The notes under the pieces are model-generated. The model saw nothing but the letters and a program-made list of their open reading frames with translations, ran no database searches and was not told the DNA's origin. From Theropithecus gelada (Eukaryota; Chordata; Mammalia; Primates; Cercopithecidae), in NCBI RefSeq assembly GCF_003255815.1, contig NC_037681.1, positions 82,440,985-82,504,984 on the forward strand: 64,000 bases of DNA. Reading direction: 5' to 3'. A program made the translations under genes and the position numbers. Below are positions 11,391 through 22,935 of this stretch, one piece after another. Positions within the stretch are counted from its first letter, which is position 1, and each line of letters opens with the position of its first letter.

Positions 11391-11689
11391 GGCTGGGTGA
11401 GGTGGCCCACACCTATAATCCCAGCACTTTGGGAAGCTTAGGTGGACAGATCACTTGAGGTCAGCAGTTCAAGACCAGTTTGGCCAACATGGTGAAACCC
11501 CGTCTTTACTAAAAATACAAAATTTAGCTGGGCATGGTGGTGCATGCCTGTAGTCCCAGCTACTTGGGAGGCTGACATGAGAGAATCACTTGAACCCAGG
11601 AGGCCAAGGTTGCAGTGAGACAAGATCACACCACTTCACTCCAGCTGGGGAAACAGAGTGAGACCCTGTCTCAAAAAAAAAAAAAAAAT
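11391..11689 (+). mobile_element. AluS-like
   Basis: Full-length Alu interrupting the L1 stretch between ORF1 and ORF2. Confidence 0.95.
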
Positions 11690-12039
11690 GAAGAGCAACA
11701 GAAATGGTAAGTATATAGGTAAATATAATGAATTATTCTTCTATGCTTGTAGTTCTTTAAAATATGTTCGATGGTTAAAAGCAAAAATTATAACAATGTC
11801 TGATAGGGTTTTCAGTGATTACAGATGTCGTACATAAGACAGCAATAAGATATGGAGGGGGAGATATGGAGGGGGAGTATACAGTGGTAATGTTTTTAAA
11901 TCTCACCTACAGTGGTAATATATTAATTTTAAGTAGACGTTGAAAAGTTATATATGTTTCCATCCCTTGAGCAATCATTTAAAAATTGGACAAAGACGTA
12001 TAGTAAAAATGTCAATACATCGATTAAAATGGAATACTA

Positions 12040-12334
12040 GGCCAGACACAGTGGCTCACGCCTGTAATTCCAGCACTTTCAGAGGCCAAGGCGGGCAGAT
12101 CACCTGAGGTCAGGAGTTCGAGACCAGCCTGGCCAACATGGTGAAACCCCATCTCTATTAAAAATACAAAATTAGCCAGGTGTGGTGGCGCACACTTATA
12201 ATCCCAGCTACTCCAGAGGCTGAGGCAGGAGAATCACTTGAACCCAGGAGGAGGAGGTTGCAGTGAGCTGAGACCGTGCCATTGCACTCCAGCCTGGGCA
12301 AAAAGAGTAAAACTCCATCTCAAAAAAAAAAAAA
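12040..12334 (+). mobile_element. AluS-like with TSD
   Basis: Flanked by GGAATACTA on both sides (12031-12039, 12335-12343), the interrupted L1 sequence. Confidence 0.97.
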
Positions 12335-13334
12335 GGAATACTAAAAAATGCTCAAATAAAACACGGAAGAATGCAGGACAGGGGAAATAAAGGAATGGAA
12401 AACAGAGGAACCAAATAGAAAACAAGTAATAAAATGGTTGACTGAAACCCATATATCAGTAGTTATATTAAATGTAAATTACCTCAATGCACCAACTAAA
12501 AACAGAGATTGTCTAAATGAACCTCAAAAAACCCATGACCCAATATGTGCTATTATAAGAAACTTGTGTCACATATGATATAGAGATTAAATGTAAAGGA
12601 ATGGAAAAAGATATAACATGCAAACTCTAATCAAAAGAAAACTTGGATGGCTATATGGATATAGGACAAGATAAACTTCAGAGCAAATAAAGTGGCCAGG
12701 GATAAAGAAAGTCATTTCATAACAATAAAGGAGTCTGTCCATTAAGTGGACATAAGAATTCTAATTGTTTTTGCACCTAACAATGGAGCTTCAAAATACA
12801 TCAAGCAAAGCCTGTAAGAAGTAAAAGAATAGACAAATCCACAATTATTATTGGAGAATTCCACACTCCAGTCTTGAAAACAGATAAAACAGACAGAAAA
12901 TCAACAAAAACATAGAAGATACAGATATGGAAGAATTAAACTTCAAGGTCTAATACAATATAACACTTCACCCAACAACAGAAGAATACATATTCTTTTT
13001 AAGGGCACAAGGAGTATTAACAAAGATAGATGATGTACTGGATCATAAAACAAACAATAACCAATTAAAAAGAACAGAAAATAATACAAACTATGTTGTC
13101 TGACCATAATGAAATTAGAAATCAATAACAGAAACAAGACAAGAAAATCTCCAAACAGTTGGATATTATACAATGCACTTTAAAATAATCCATGGATCAA
13201 AGAGGAAGTCTAAAAGAAAATCAGGAAATGTTTTGAAGTTTTTTTTAAAAAAGAAAATAGAACATATCGAAACTGTGAGATGCAGCTAAAGCAATGTTTA
13301 GAGGAAATTTTATAGCATTAAAATGCTTATATTA

Positions 13335-13651
13335 GGCCAGGCAGGGTGGCTCATGCCTGTAATCCTAGCACTTTGGGGAGGCCCAGATGGATCGCTTGAC
13401 CTCATGAGTTTGAGACCAGCCTGGGCAACATGGCAAAACCCCATCTCTACAAGAAATACAAAAATTAGCCAAGGATGGTGGTGCATGCCTGTGGTCCCAG
13501 CTACTCAAGAAGCTGAGGTGGTAGGATGCCTTGAGCCCAGGAGACAGAGGTTGCAGTGAGCTGAGATAGTGCCACTGCACTCCAGCCTTGGGGACAGAGC
13601 AAGACTCTGTCTGAAAAGTAATAATAATGATAATAATAATAATAATAGTAG
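13335..13651 (+). mobile_element. AluJ-like with TSD and (TAA)n tail
   Basis: Flanked by 14-15 bp duplications (AAATGCTTATATTA) of L1 ORF2 sequence. Its tail has become a TAA/TAG microsatellite at about 13617-13651. Confidence 0.97.
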
Positions 13652-14056
13652 TAAATGCTTATATTAGAAAAGAAAGCTCTCAAATCAATTACCTCAGTTT
13701 TCATCTTATGAAAACTAGGAAAAGGAAGAGTAAAATAAGCCCAAAGCAAGCAGAAGAAAGGAAATAATAAAACTAAGAGCATAAAAATAATTAAATTGGA
13801 AACAGAAAAATAGAGAAAAATTAATAATCCAGAAGTTGGTTTTTTTAAATGATCAATAAAATTGACAAACTTTTAGCAAGACTGACAAAGAGATAATACA
13901 AATTACCCATATCCAGACTGAAAGAGGCTGTATCACTAAAACTCTACAGACATTAAAAGGATAATAAGAGAACAATATAAACGACTTTATACACATAAAC
14001 CATTTACACATTAACTCAACAACTTAGATGGAATGGACCAATTCCTCGCAAACCAC

Positions 14057-14456
14057 TGTTACAAGAAAAACTTCAGCTAAATTAAATTTAAAGGTGTTTA
14101 ACTGAGCAAGGAATGATTTGTGAATCGGGCAGCCCTCAAAATCACAGCAGATTAAGAGAGACTCCAGCACAGCCATGTAGTGGAAGAAGATTTATGGACA
14201 GAAAAAGGAAAGTAACATACAGAAAATGGAAGCGAGGTACAGAAACAGCTAGATTGGTTACAGTTCAGCGTTTGCCTTATTGGAACATGGTTTGAACAGT
14301 TGGCTACATTTGATTGGCCAAAACTCAGTGACTGGCACAGGTGTGGGCTATGTTTGGTTTATACCTCCACTTGTTATAGTTCACGATGTACAGAAAAACC
14401 TTTAGGTCGAACTTAAATATTCAAGGAGGCAGCTTTAGGCTAAACTTGATTTAACA
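14057..14456. mobile_element. Solo LTR, ERV1-type, within L1 ORF2
   Basis: A 400-bp segment starting TGTTACAAG and ending TTTAACA interrupts the L1 and is flanked by the 4-bp duplication CCAC (14053-14056, 14457-14460), as expected for class I endogenous retroviruses. It contains GTGTTTAACTGAGCAAGG and GATTGGCCAAAACTCAG. No internal viral genes remain. Confidence 0.85.
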
Positions 14457-14715
14457 CCACAAACTACTAAAATTCACCCAAAATTAAATAGGAAGGGATG
14501 AAGAGGGAACAAGCCCCACCTCATTTTATGATGCCATCATTAGGCTGATATTAAAATCAAAGACATTACAGAAAAGAAAGCTACACATTAATGTACCTTA
14601 ATGACAGAAAAATCTTCAATAAAATTTAATTCAGTAACAACAAATTGACCACATCATGACCAAGCAAGGATTATTTTGGGAATGTGAGACTGGTTCCATA
14701 TTTGAAAATCAATGT

Positions 14716-15030
14716 CAGCCAGGTGCAGTGGCTCACACCTGTAATCCCAGCACTTTGGAAGGCTGAGGTGGGCGGATCACCTGAGGTCAGGAGTTTGAGA
14801 TCAGCCTGGCCAACATGGTGAAACCCTGTCTCTACTAAAAATACAAAAATTAGCCAGGCATGGTGGTGGGCACCTGTAATCCCAGCTACTCAAGAGGCTG
14901 AGGTAGGAGAATCGCTTGAACCCAGGAGGAAGAGTTTGCGGTGAGCTGAGATCTCGCCATTGCACTCCAGCCTGGGCAACGAGAGCAAAACTCCCTCTCA
15001 AAAAAAAAAAAAAAAAAAAGAGAGAGAAAA
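14716..15030 (+). mobile_element. AluS-like in L1 ORF2
   Basis: Flanked by AAAATCAATGTC and AAAATCAATATC, the duplicated L1 target. Confidence 0.95.
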
Positions 15031-15600
15031 TAAAATCAATATCATCTACCATCTAACAGCCTAAGGAAGGAAAACTACATGATTGTTAATTGATACATAA
15101 TTACCAATCGTGTATCAATTGAGAAAAATAGAAAAGGTAAATGCCAATTTATGATTGAAAGAAAATAAAACCTCTCAGCAGACTAGGGATAGAAGGGACT
15201 TCCCTCAACATGATAGAGGGTATCTTCAAAAAAAACCCTACAGCTGACATTATCCTTAGTGATGAAAGGCTGAATGCTTTCCCCCTAAGATTAGGAACAA
15301 GGCACAGCTGTCTACTCTTACCACTCCTACTCAGCATGGTTATGGAAGTCCTAGCCAGTTAGCCAGAAAAAGAAAGAAAAGGCACACAGATTAGAAAGAA
15401 GGAAAACAACAACAGCAACAAAACCTTTCTTTATTTGCCGATGACATGGTTGTTTACAAAGAAAATCCTAAATAATCTGTCAAAAAAAAAAAAATCTAGG
15501 ACAAATAAGTGAGTTTAGCAAGGTTGCAGGATACAAAACTCAATTGTATTTTTTTATTACTTCTTTTAATTTAAAATGTTTAAGTGCTTAGTTATTTTTT

Positions 15601-15925
15601 AAAGCCAGGGTCTCACTCTGTTACCCAGGGTGGAGTACAGTGGTGCAATTATAGCTCATTGCAGTCTCCAACTCCTGAGCTCAAGTGATCCTCCCACCTC
15701 AGACTCCCAAGTAGCTGGGACTACAGGCATCCACCACCCTGCCTGGCTAATTTTTTTATTTTTTGTAAAGACAGGATCTGGCTATATTGCCCAGGCTTGT
15801 TTCAAACTCCTGGCCTCAAGTGCTCCTACCACCTCGGCCTCCCAAAGTGCTAGTATTACAGGCGTGAGCTTGAGGCCAGGGGTTCAAGACCAGCCTGGGC
15901 AACACAGCAAGACTGTCTCTACAGA
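15601..15925. mobile_element. Head-to-head fused Alu pair (minus then plus)
   Basis: 15601-15869 is an inverted AluJ lacking its final ~20 bases. At 15869/15870 the text switches without spacer to plus-strand Alu (TGAGGCCAGGGGTTCAAG) for about 55 bases. Neither piece has the tail or TSD expected at that junction. Confidence 0.88.
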
Positions 15926-16534
15926 AAATTAAAACTTAAAAAAAAATTTAAAAAAGAAAATTCTGGGAGAATTAGTGAATATTATTCCAATCTGAGGGAC
16001 TAGGCAATATAATAGAAGACACTTTGAGGCAAATAGTTTTTAGGTTTAGGAGTAGGTCAGAAACCTAATGACAAGGACGTCCATCTGGGTGACACAGGGA
16101 GCAGCCAGACATTGAAAGGCAATGGGAAACAAGCAAATCTCTGAGTAAAGTACTGGCAAGATTTACAAGGCTGGGGCTCAAGCCAGGCTCCTGGCCCAGC
16201 AGGGTGCTGCAACTGGAATCCAGTAACAAGGATTGAAAGTCAGACTGGTCCTTGAAGGAAAGCGACGGACTGACTGATTGTTCTTGAATGTGCACAGGGT
16301 CTCAGTTCATCTACAGGATGGAAAGTACTGTTCTGAATCCCTCACTAGTGCAGAGAGAGAAAGCAGTGTACCTCCAGGGATGTCTTGGAGATGGGGAGTG
16401 GAGGATTGGGACAGTTTTCATTGTAAAATGTGCTGTGAACAAAGAAATGCCTCCATAACATGAATGTTATTGAGTATCTGAGTTGTGATGTAGAATGTCA
16501 TGTTTATGAGATTTCTTGGGGACAATCCATACCA
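15926..16534. other. Unclassified intergenic sequence
   Basis: No exon or repeat family recognised. Confidence 0.45.
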
Positions 16535-17330
16535 TCTGTATCAGTCAGGATCCTGGAAACAGATAGGACCATCACACTGGGTGAGGAGAGTTTATTAAAG
16601 GGGATATTTATAAAGGCAAGGCTTAGACAAAATAAGGTGGATGGATGCCAGCCATAGTGGCTCACACCTGTAATCCCAGCACTTTGAGAGTTCAAGGTGG
16701 GAGTCCAGGGGTTCAAGACTAGCCTGAGCAACATGGTGAAACGCCGTTCTACAAAAAATACAAAAATTAGCTGGGCCTGGTGGTGCGCGCCTGTGGTCCC
16801 AGGTACTCAGGAGGCTGAGGTGGCAAGATGGCTCGAGCCCGGGATGCAGAGGCTGCAGTGAGCTGAGATCTTGCCACTGTACTCCAGCCTGGGCGACAGA
16901 GCAAAACTCCATCTCAAAAAAAAAAAAAAAAGGGTGGGGGATGCTGTAGTATCCCCAGGCTAGTAACAGCAGGGAGCTATGACCCCCCTAATGCTTGAAA
17001 GGGGAAAGAGTAGGGGTGGTTGCTAAACCCTTGAGGGAGAACTGGGTTGTGTGAGCCCTTGACAGGAGCCATAGCTTTCGCTAGAAGAAAAGCCAACCTG
17101 TGGCTATGTGGCAGTGGGGGAGCCAGGGAAATAAGCACCCCTTCCGCACTGTCTCACCAACTTCCTGTCAGGACCAGCAACCCTCCACATGTGTTGAACC
17201 CACTAGAAGCCGGGAGGTAAGGGAGCCCAGTGATGCAGTCCAGGAGGGTCCGCCTCTCAGGGCACAGAGCCGGCTAAAAAAGGCTAGAGAATTAATCTGA
17301 AGGGAAAAATAGAAGACTGTCTATGGCATG
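16535..17330 (+). mobile_element. Probable ancient interspersed repeat, split by an Alu
   Basis: The opening GTATCAGTCAGGATCCTG, then GAGGAGAGTTTATTAAAGG, and later GGGAGCCCAGTGATG resemble a common old mammalian repeat, interrupted at 16648-16933. I cannot name it with certainty. Confidence 0.45.
16648..16933 (+). mobile_element. AluJ-like
   Basis: Full-length, diverged Alu ending in a 16-A tail. Confidence 0.95.
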
Positions 17331-18075
17331 CACATTGCTATTAACTTGACTCAAAGAGGGTGTCCAGGCCTGAGTATTTTGGCTTTCTCATCTGTTTTTG
17401 CCTCTGTTATTACATCTTGGATTTTAGGCTTACCATAGGCCCTCTGTCCACTAAATTCACACACTCTCAGGGAGGGTCAAAGCTGAATCATCTCCAAACC
17501 CCTGGGTCGCTATTAATTCCAATCAAAGCCAGAAAAGGAAAGCCGGGACAGGAGAGAGTAACTGGGACCAAGCACATAACTGGAGCTCTTACTCCTCTGA
17601 GCACGGTGCGAGTTATTTAGCTGAGGGGGCAGGCAGCCCTACAGTGCCCTGTGAGGGAACAGAAGCGCAGCCCTAGGAGGCAGCCCTCCCTGGCTGGAGG
17701 AAGGGGCTGAGCATGAACCAAACCTCTGTGAGGGGGTTGTTATCACTCTGCCAGATTCCGTCCAAATAAGTAAAGGCTTCATTCCGATTTCCACTGGAGC
17801 ATAACTACCAGAAAATAATGAAAACTGCCCAATGAAAGGAATACTCCGTTGGCAGCTTTCTGCTGCTTATTTTTTTGGACTTTTACCTTCTTGCTTTTTA
17901 AGTTTTTGCCACTGGCAGAATGAGATATGGTTCTTTTTCTTGCAAAAAAGAACCATACATTTTAGTGTAGAGAGACAGATGTAAAGAGAGACGTCTATAA
18001 AGATGCTAAGTGTGTTACACTTAAATTGCCTTCTACCAATGCATTCTTTCATTAACATTAAAAATGAACAGTTGA
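17331..18075. other. Unclassified, contains a perfect 13-bp hairpin
   Basis: No named repeat recognised. At 17926-17957 TATGGTTCTTTTT and its exact complement are separated by a 6-nt loop (see findings). Confidence 0.5.
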
Positions 18076-18370
18076 GGCCCGGCGCAGTGACTTATGCTGG
18101 TAATCCCAGCACTTTGGGAGGCTGAGGCAGGCAAATTGTTTGCACGCAGGAGTTTGAGACCAGCCTAGGCAACAACAACAACAAAAAATTAGCCAGGCAT
18201 GATGGTGGGCACGTTTAGTCCCACTACTCAGGAGGCTGAGGCGGGAGGATCATTTGAGCGTGGGAGGCGGAGGTTGCAGTGAGCCAAAGGTTGCAGCGAG
18301 CTGAGCTCGCACCACTCCACTCCAGCCTGGGCGACGAGCAAGACCTTGTCTCAAAAAAAAGAAAAACAAA
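18076..18370 (+). mobile_element. AluJ-like with internal deletion
   Basis: The end of the left arm is replaced by a short AACAACAACA run, and the right arm has a partial duplication (GTTGCAGTGAGCCAAAG then GTTGCAGCGAGCTGAG). Confidence 0.92.
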
Positions 18371-18675
18371 GGGCGAGTGCAGTGGCTCATACTGTAATCC
18401 CAGCACTTTGGGAGGCTGAGGCAGGTGGATCCCCTGAGGTCAGGAGTTCCAGACCAGCCTGGCCAACATGGTGAAACCCCGTCTGTACTAAACATACAAA
18501 AAATTAGCCAGGCGTGGTGGGGGGCACCTGTAATCCCAGCTATTCAGGAGGCTGAGGCAGGAGAATCACTTGAACCCAGGAGAAGGAGCTTGCAGTGAGA
18601 CCAGATCGTGCCACTGTACTCCAGCCTGGGCGATAAAAGGGAAAGTCCGTCTCAAACAAACAAACAGACAAAAAA
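18371..18675 (+). mobile_element. AluS-like, in tail of previous Alu
   Basis: Full-length Alu starting directly in the preceding A-rich tail. AACAGTTG on both sides of the pair suggests it inserted into the older Alu's tail. Confidence 0.94.
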
Positions 18676-19330
18676 CAGTTGTTATGATCGTGGAACATGC
18701 AGTGGAAGTGAGATGTAACTTCTTTATAATAATAGCCTATGTGCACATTTTAAATGAAAAGTATGTATGGCTTTTATAATTATTTTCCTTTTTTCTGTTA
18801 TGTTTGTTCTGATTACATTTATTGAAATGTAAAAATAAAAATCAGCAATTGATGTACAATACATGAGAATCAAAAGAAAATCTGGTGGTGTTTCTGATGC
18901 CTCTTGAACATTTCGAGATGTTTGAATAGGTGTCTGTGAATTTTCATTTACAAAGTTAGACTATTAGTCCAAAAATAGATTAGATTATTATTCCAAAAAT
19001 AGATTAGAGAAATACCGTATTTTCAAAATGCGATATTTCTAGTGATTTGAAGTTTCTGGGTGAGTTTTTACAGTGCTTGAGGAAATAATACATTACACAA
19101 GTCATAAAAGTTTACAGCACTAGCAAGCGAGTGAAAGCATCTTCGTCGTATCGCTTCTATGCATGTGTTTTAAACAAACTGTGTTTATTTGATTAGTCAT
19201 ATTTGGAATCAAAATTTAGACCTCTTATTGCTAGACAGCAAATGTAGACTGCAGGCCTTTTTTGTACAGTTGAATGACATCAGAGCAGATTATTTTATCT
19301 ATAGACCAAAAACAACACCACCACCCTTTG
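18676..19330. other. Unclassified intergenic sequence
   Basis: No gene or named repeat seen apart from a short tandem duplication. Confidence 0.5.
18959..19006. repeat. Tandem duplication, 2 x 24 bp
   Basis: Two adjacent 24-bp units ending CCAAAAATAGATTA differ at two positions. Confidence 0.9.
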
Positions 19331-19341
19331 CAGGCTGAGTT

Positions 19342-19497
19342 GGTTTTTTTGTGACAGGGTCTCACTCTGTTGCCCAGGTTGGAGTGCAGTGGAACCATCT
19401 CAGCTGTCTGCGTGCTCTGCCTCCCGGGTTCGAGCCATTCTCCTGCCTCAGCCTCCCGAGTAGCTGGGATTACAGGTGTGAGCCACTGTGCCTGGCC
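19342..19497 (-). mobile_element. Alu deletion derivative with TSD
   Basis: Inverted Alu reduced to ~156 bp: the text jumps from one GGGATTACAGG motif to the equivalent motif of the other arm, removing most of one arm. CAGGCTGAG flanks both sides (19331-19339, 19498-19506). Confidence 0.93.
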
Positions 19498-19557
19498 CAG
19501 GCTGAGCTTTTAATTCTTTCCCTTTTCTGCACTAGCAAAGAGGCAAGAAAAGGTTGG

Positions 19558-19868
19558 TTTTTCTTTGTTTTTTTGTTTGTTTTTGAGACGGAGTCTCGCT
19601 CTGTCACCCAGGCTGGAGTGCAGTGGCGCGATCTCGGCTCACTGCAAGCTCCACCTCCCGGGTTCACGTCATTCTCCTGCCTCTGCCTCCTGAGTAGCTG
19701 CGACTACAGGCGCCTGCCACCACGCCTGGCTAATTTGTTTTTTGATTTTTAGTAGAGATAGGGTTTCACCATGTTAGCCAGGATGGTCTTGATCTCCTGA
19801 CCTCGTGATCCGCCCGCCTCGGCATCCCAAAGTGCTGGGATTACAGGCTTAAGCCACCATGCCCAGCC
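19558..19868 (-). mobile_element. AluY-type
   Basis: Full-length inverted Alu with AluY-type GTTAGCCAGGATGGTC and a GGCTTAAGCC variant related to the OWM CTCAAGCC form. Confidence 0.95.
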
Positions 19869-20409
19869 AAAAAAGGTATTTTGTTTGTTGATGTTAAAGT
19901 ATGATTTAAGACATATTCAAACTTCCCTTTATATTATCTCTACATATTAATAAAAATCTTTAAAATTAATAGCAGATATTGCAATTTGTAAAAGCATCAA
20001 TTATGTCTTTACTTCGGTGATTTTAAATTATAGTTTCCCTGAATACTCAAATATTTAGCACAAATAGCTCCATGGAGATGACAAACTGCAGCTCAAACGC
20101 AATTCAATTCCTTTATTCTCCAGTGTGTGTGATCTGTTTCCATGGAAATTACATGTTGACCAGGAATTGTAAAAATACTATATGCAAACATATCTTAGAA
20201 GCAGACCTTTTTAGAGAAAAATTGTGATTTACTTTGAGTCACTCCATTGAAACTGTTCAAATAATAGAAAATAAAACTGTATTTTTCTTCAGCAGAGACC
20301 CTTCTGCAATTTCCCTTAGCTTCATATGTTAATCTAATAGTATTGGAGATTATAGAGACTTTAATTTGCCTTTTGGTGAGAGTAAAATTAAATCTTAATG
20401 ATTTAGGTA
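19869..20409. other. Unclassified AT-rich sequence
   Basis: No interspersed repeat recognised, which is unusual for this window. No coding exon seen. Confidence 0.45.
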
Positions 20410-21330
20410 AATTTATTCATCAAAAAAGATTAAGAACTTAGTCTGAGCAAGGTGTTGTTCAGGGTACTAAAAAGAACACAGAGCCATGTACCAATACCTT
20501 AATGGTGTAAAATGGGATGACTATGGTAAAGCTGATGATCAATGTGCTCTGGGAGTGTGAAGGAGGAAGGGAGATAAAGGAAGTCTTCTTGCATGACATG
20601 ACATTTGAACTGGGTCTTGAAAATGAGAACCTGAGGCTGGGCACGGTGGCTCACGCCTATAATCCCAGCATTTTGGGAGGCCAGGGTGGGCAGATCACTT
20701 GAGGTCAGGAGTTCGAGACCAGCCTGGCCAACATGGCGAAACGTCATCTCTTCTAAAAATACAAAAATTAGCCAGGCATAGTAGCACATGTCTGTAATCC
20801 CAACTATTTGGGAGGCTGAGGTACAAGAATCGCTTGAACCCAGGAGGTGGCAGCTACAGTGAACCGTGATCGCCCCACTGCACTCTAGCCTGGGCATCTG
20901 AGACTCTATCTCAAAAAAAAAAAGAAAAAAAGACTTGAGTAGAAAATGCTTCCTGGTGAGGGAAACCATCTAGGCGAAAGCATGGAGGTGGGAAAACCGA
21001 AGGCATGTTTGTGGAATGCTGAGAAATCCAACTGGCTGATATGTAAAGGACACTGTGGGAGATAAGATGAAAATTCAAGCTTATGGCTAGGCCTTGAACG
21101 CCGTGCTAATTTGGATATTATGCTCAAGAGCAGTGTTGTTCTGTTAGGGGGACTATAATCTGGACTGTCAGAAGTTGAATGTTAAAAGACGAAAAAGTAA
21201 GGGAAGGAAAGAGATCAGTACATTGAGAAGAGTGGCCCTGAAAGGAGGAAGAGAATGGAGAAATAGCTTGAAGGACTAGCCGCCTTGAAAAATGGTTTAT
21301 TTGAGACATATGGTGTTTTAAAAATATGTC
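20410..21330 (-). mobile_element. L2 fragment, interrupted by an Alu
   Basis: Inverted L2-like landmarks: GGAAGTCTTCTTGCATGACATGACATTTGAACTGGGTCTTGAAA, then after the Alu GAAAGCATGGAGGTGGGAAA and ATGGCTAGGCCTTGAACGCC. Diverged; boundaries approximate. Confidence 0.6.
20635..20931 (+). mobile_element. AluS-like
   Basis: Full-length Alu in L2. Confidence 0.96.
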
Positions 21331-21334
21331 CACA

Positions 21335-21772
21335 AGTTTTTAAAAATTCCTTTCTTTAAGAGGCAGTGATGAATTCTGCTCCTTTAAATGTGGGCTGAAT
21401 GTGGCAACTGACTACTAGCAAATAGAATGAGGCAGAAGTGACAGTGTGCCACTTCTGAGACTAGGTCATAAAAGGCACTGGGACTTCCTTCTTGCTTACT
21501 TTCTCAGATTACTCGCTCTGGGGAAGCCAGCTGCCATGTTGTGAGGATGCTCAACCTTGGAAGTGAATTCTCCAGCCCCAGTAAAGCCTTCTGATGATGA
21601 CAGCCCTGGTTGACATCTTGATTGCAGCCCCGTGAAAGATGCAGAGCTGGAACCAGCAGAAGCTAAGCTGGTCTCCTATTCCTGACCTACAGAAACTATG
21701 AGATCCTGTGTTGTTGTTGGATCTACTAAACTTTGAGGTAATTTGTGATGCAGTAATAGATAACTAATGCAG
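21335..21772 (+). mobile_element. MLT1-like LTR
   Basis: Landmarks: AATGTGGGCTGAATGTGGC, TCGCTCTGGGGAAGCCAGCTGCCATG, CTCCAGCCCCAGTAAAGCC, and an AATAGATAACTAATGC end. Subfamily not assigned. Confidence 0.7.
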
Positions 21773-21793
21773 GAGGTTGGAAAAGGAGAGTCT

Positions 21794-22107
21794 TTTCTTT
21801 TCTTTCTTTTTTTTTTTTTTAGACAAAGTTTCACTCTTGTTGCCCAGGCTGGAGTGCAATGGCATGATCTTGGCTCACTGCAACCTCCACCTCCCGGGTT
21901 CAAGTGATTCTCCTGCCTCAGCCTCCTGAGTAACTGGGATTACAGGAGCACACCACCACACCTGGCTAATTTTTGTATTTTTAGTAGTAGAGGCACGGTT
22001 ACACCGTGTTGGCCAGGCTGATCTTGAACTCCTGACCTCAGGTGATCCACCCGCCTCAGCCTCCCAAAGTGCTGGGATTAGGGGAGTGAGCCACCACGCA
22101 CAGCTGT
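21794..22107 (-). mobile_element. AluS-like with TSD
   Basis: A perfect 13-bp duplication AAAAGGAGAGTCT flanks the element (21781-21793, 22108-22120). Confidence 0.98.
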
Positions 22108-22120
22108 AAAAGGAGAGTCT

Positions 22121-22700
22121 TAAACATGCTTGTGGATTGAGAAGAAGGAGCCAGTGGAGACCGAGAGTGAAGATCACACAAGGAGAGGGGAAATCATAGT
22201 TAGGTTAAATTCTGGAGGAAGTTTCTAGGGGGTAGGATCATCAGTAAAGAGTGAAGTTATTTTTGGAAAGAAAGAGTGAGGATCAGAAAAATTTTCAGGT
22301 TTTTTGATCTGAAATGGAAGGTGATATCAAGTTCTTGGTTCCTTCATCAAAGGAGGAGATCAGGTCTTCTGCTGAGATAAAGGAACCTCTGGGATCAAGA
22401 GCTCCAAGAGCAGGAAAAATTGGAAGAGCTACTGTTCGATATCACATAGACAATCAGATAAAGCAAAGAACACAATTCTCTCCAGCTAGGCTTAGCACCC
22501 TGGGAGAGTAAGCTGAGAAAGCAGACAGTGGAGCTTACCCAGGGGTGGGGATTGATAAGGCAGATATGAAAGATCAAGTGGGCAGAGGATTCTGAGATGC
22601 TAATGTAATTAAAGTGGCTGGGCATGAAGTCTAGACAGGGTACAAGGGCATCTGAAATTATAAGAGGAGTAATGAACCGAGAATACAAAAGGGTGGAACT
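22121..22700 (-). mobile_element. Possible continuation of L2
   Basis: Purine-rich text with patterns such as GATGATATCAAGTTCTTGG-like words resembles inverted L2 upstream of the 20.4-21.3 kb fragment, but similarity is weak. Confidence 0.35.
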
Positions 22701-22769
22701 TCCACAGCAACTATAATCTGTATAACACATCTCATGCTTTATTCATAAACTCCCTTAGTATCATGACCT

Positions 22770-22920
22770 TTTTTAGCATGTATGCCTAGTTGCCCCAGTG
22801 AGATAATAAATTCAGGGTAATGACCCAAGTTTATACAATTTGTACCCTCTTAGAAGCTAGCACTTTGCTCATAAGGATTCATATATTTGTTGAATCAATG
22901 AATAAAATCATTCTAGCATT
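22770..22920 (+). mobile_element. L2 3'-end fragment
   Basis: Ends TTTGTTGAATCAATGAATAAA, the characteristic L2 3' terminus. Confidence 0.6.
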
Positions 22921-22935
22921 GTGTGTGTGTGTGTT
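22921..22935. repeat. (TG)n short microsatellite
   Basis: Seven TG units following the L2 end. Confidence 0.8.

Larger units (their letters stand above)
8050..15560 (+). mobile_element. Old L1M retrotransposon, fragmented by nested insertions
   Basis: One collinear plus-strand L1 can be followed through the gaps between insertions: ORF1-related text near 8400-9250 and 9750-9925, the ORF1-ORF2 interval at 10749-12040, and ORF2 from about 12350 to 15560. Landmarks include ACAAATCCACAATTATTATTGG (endonuclease region), GATGCAGCTAAAGCAATG, and the reverse transcriptase FADD motif at 15434-15445. About 4 kb of L1 sequence survives. The frame is broken by stops and indels throughout, and the 3' end after the RT domain is absent, so it is inactive. 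Order and orientation never change, so one ancestral insertion is the simplest reading. Family L1MA/L1MB-like by memory only. Confidence 0.85.

Noticed and set aside
12943..13173. Minus-strand frame in L1
   Set aside because: Antisense to L1 ORF2; shadow frame.
19351..19752. 133-codon open frame
   Set aside because: Runs through two inverted Alus; the SVAQ...GVQWNHL-type peptides are the standard translation of antisense Alu.
20499..20969. 156-codon minus-strand open frame
   Set aside because: Alu-derived reading frame extended into L2; no gene evidence.
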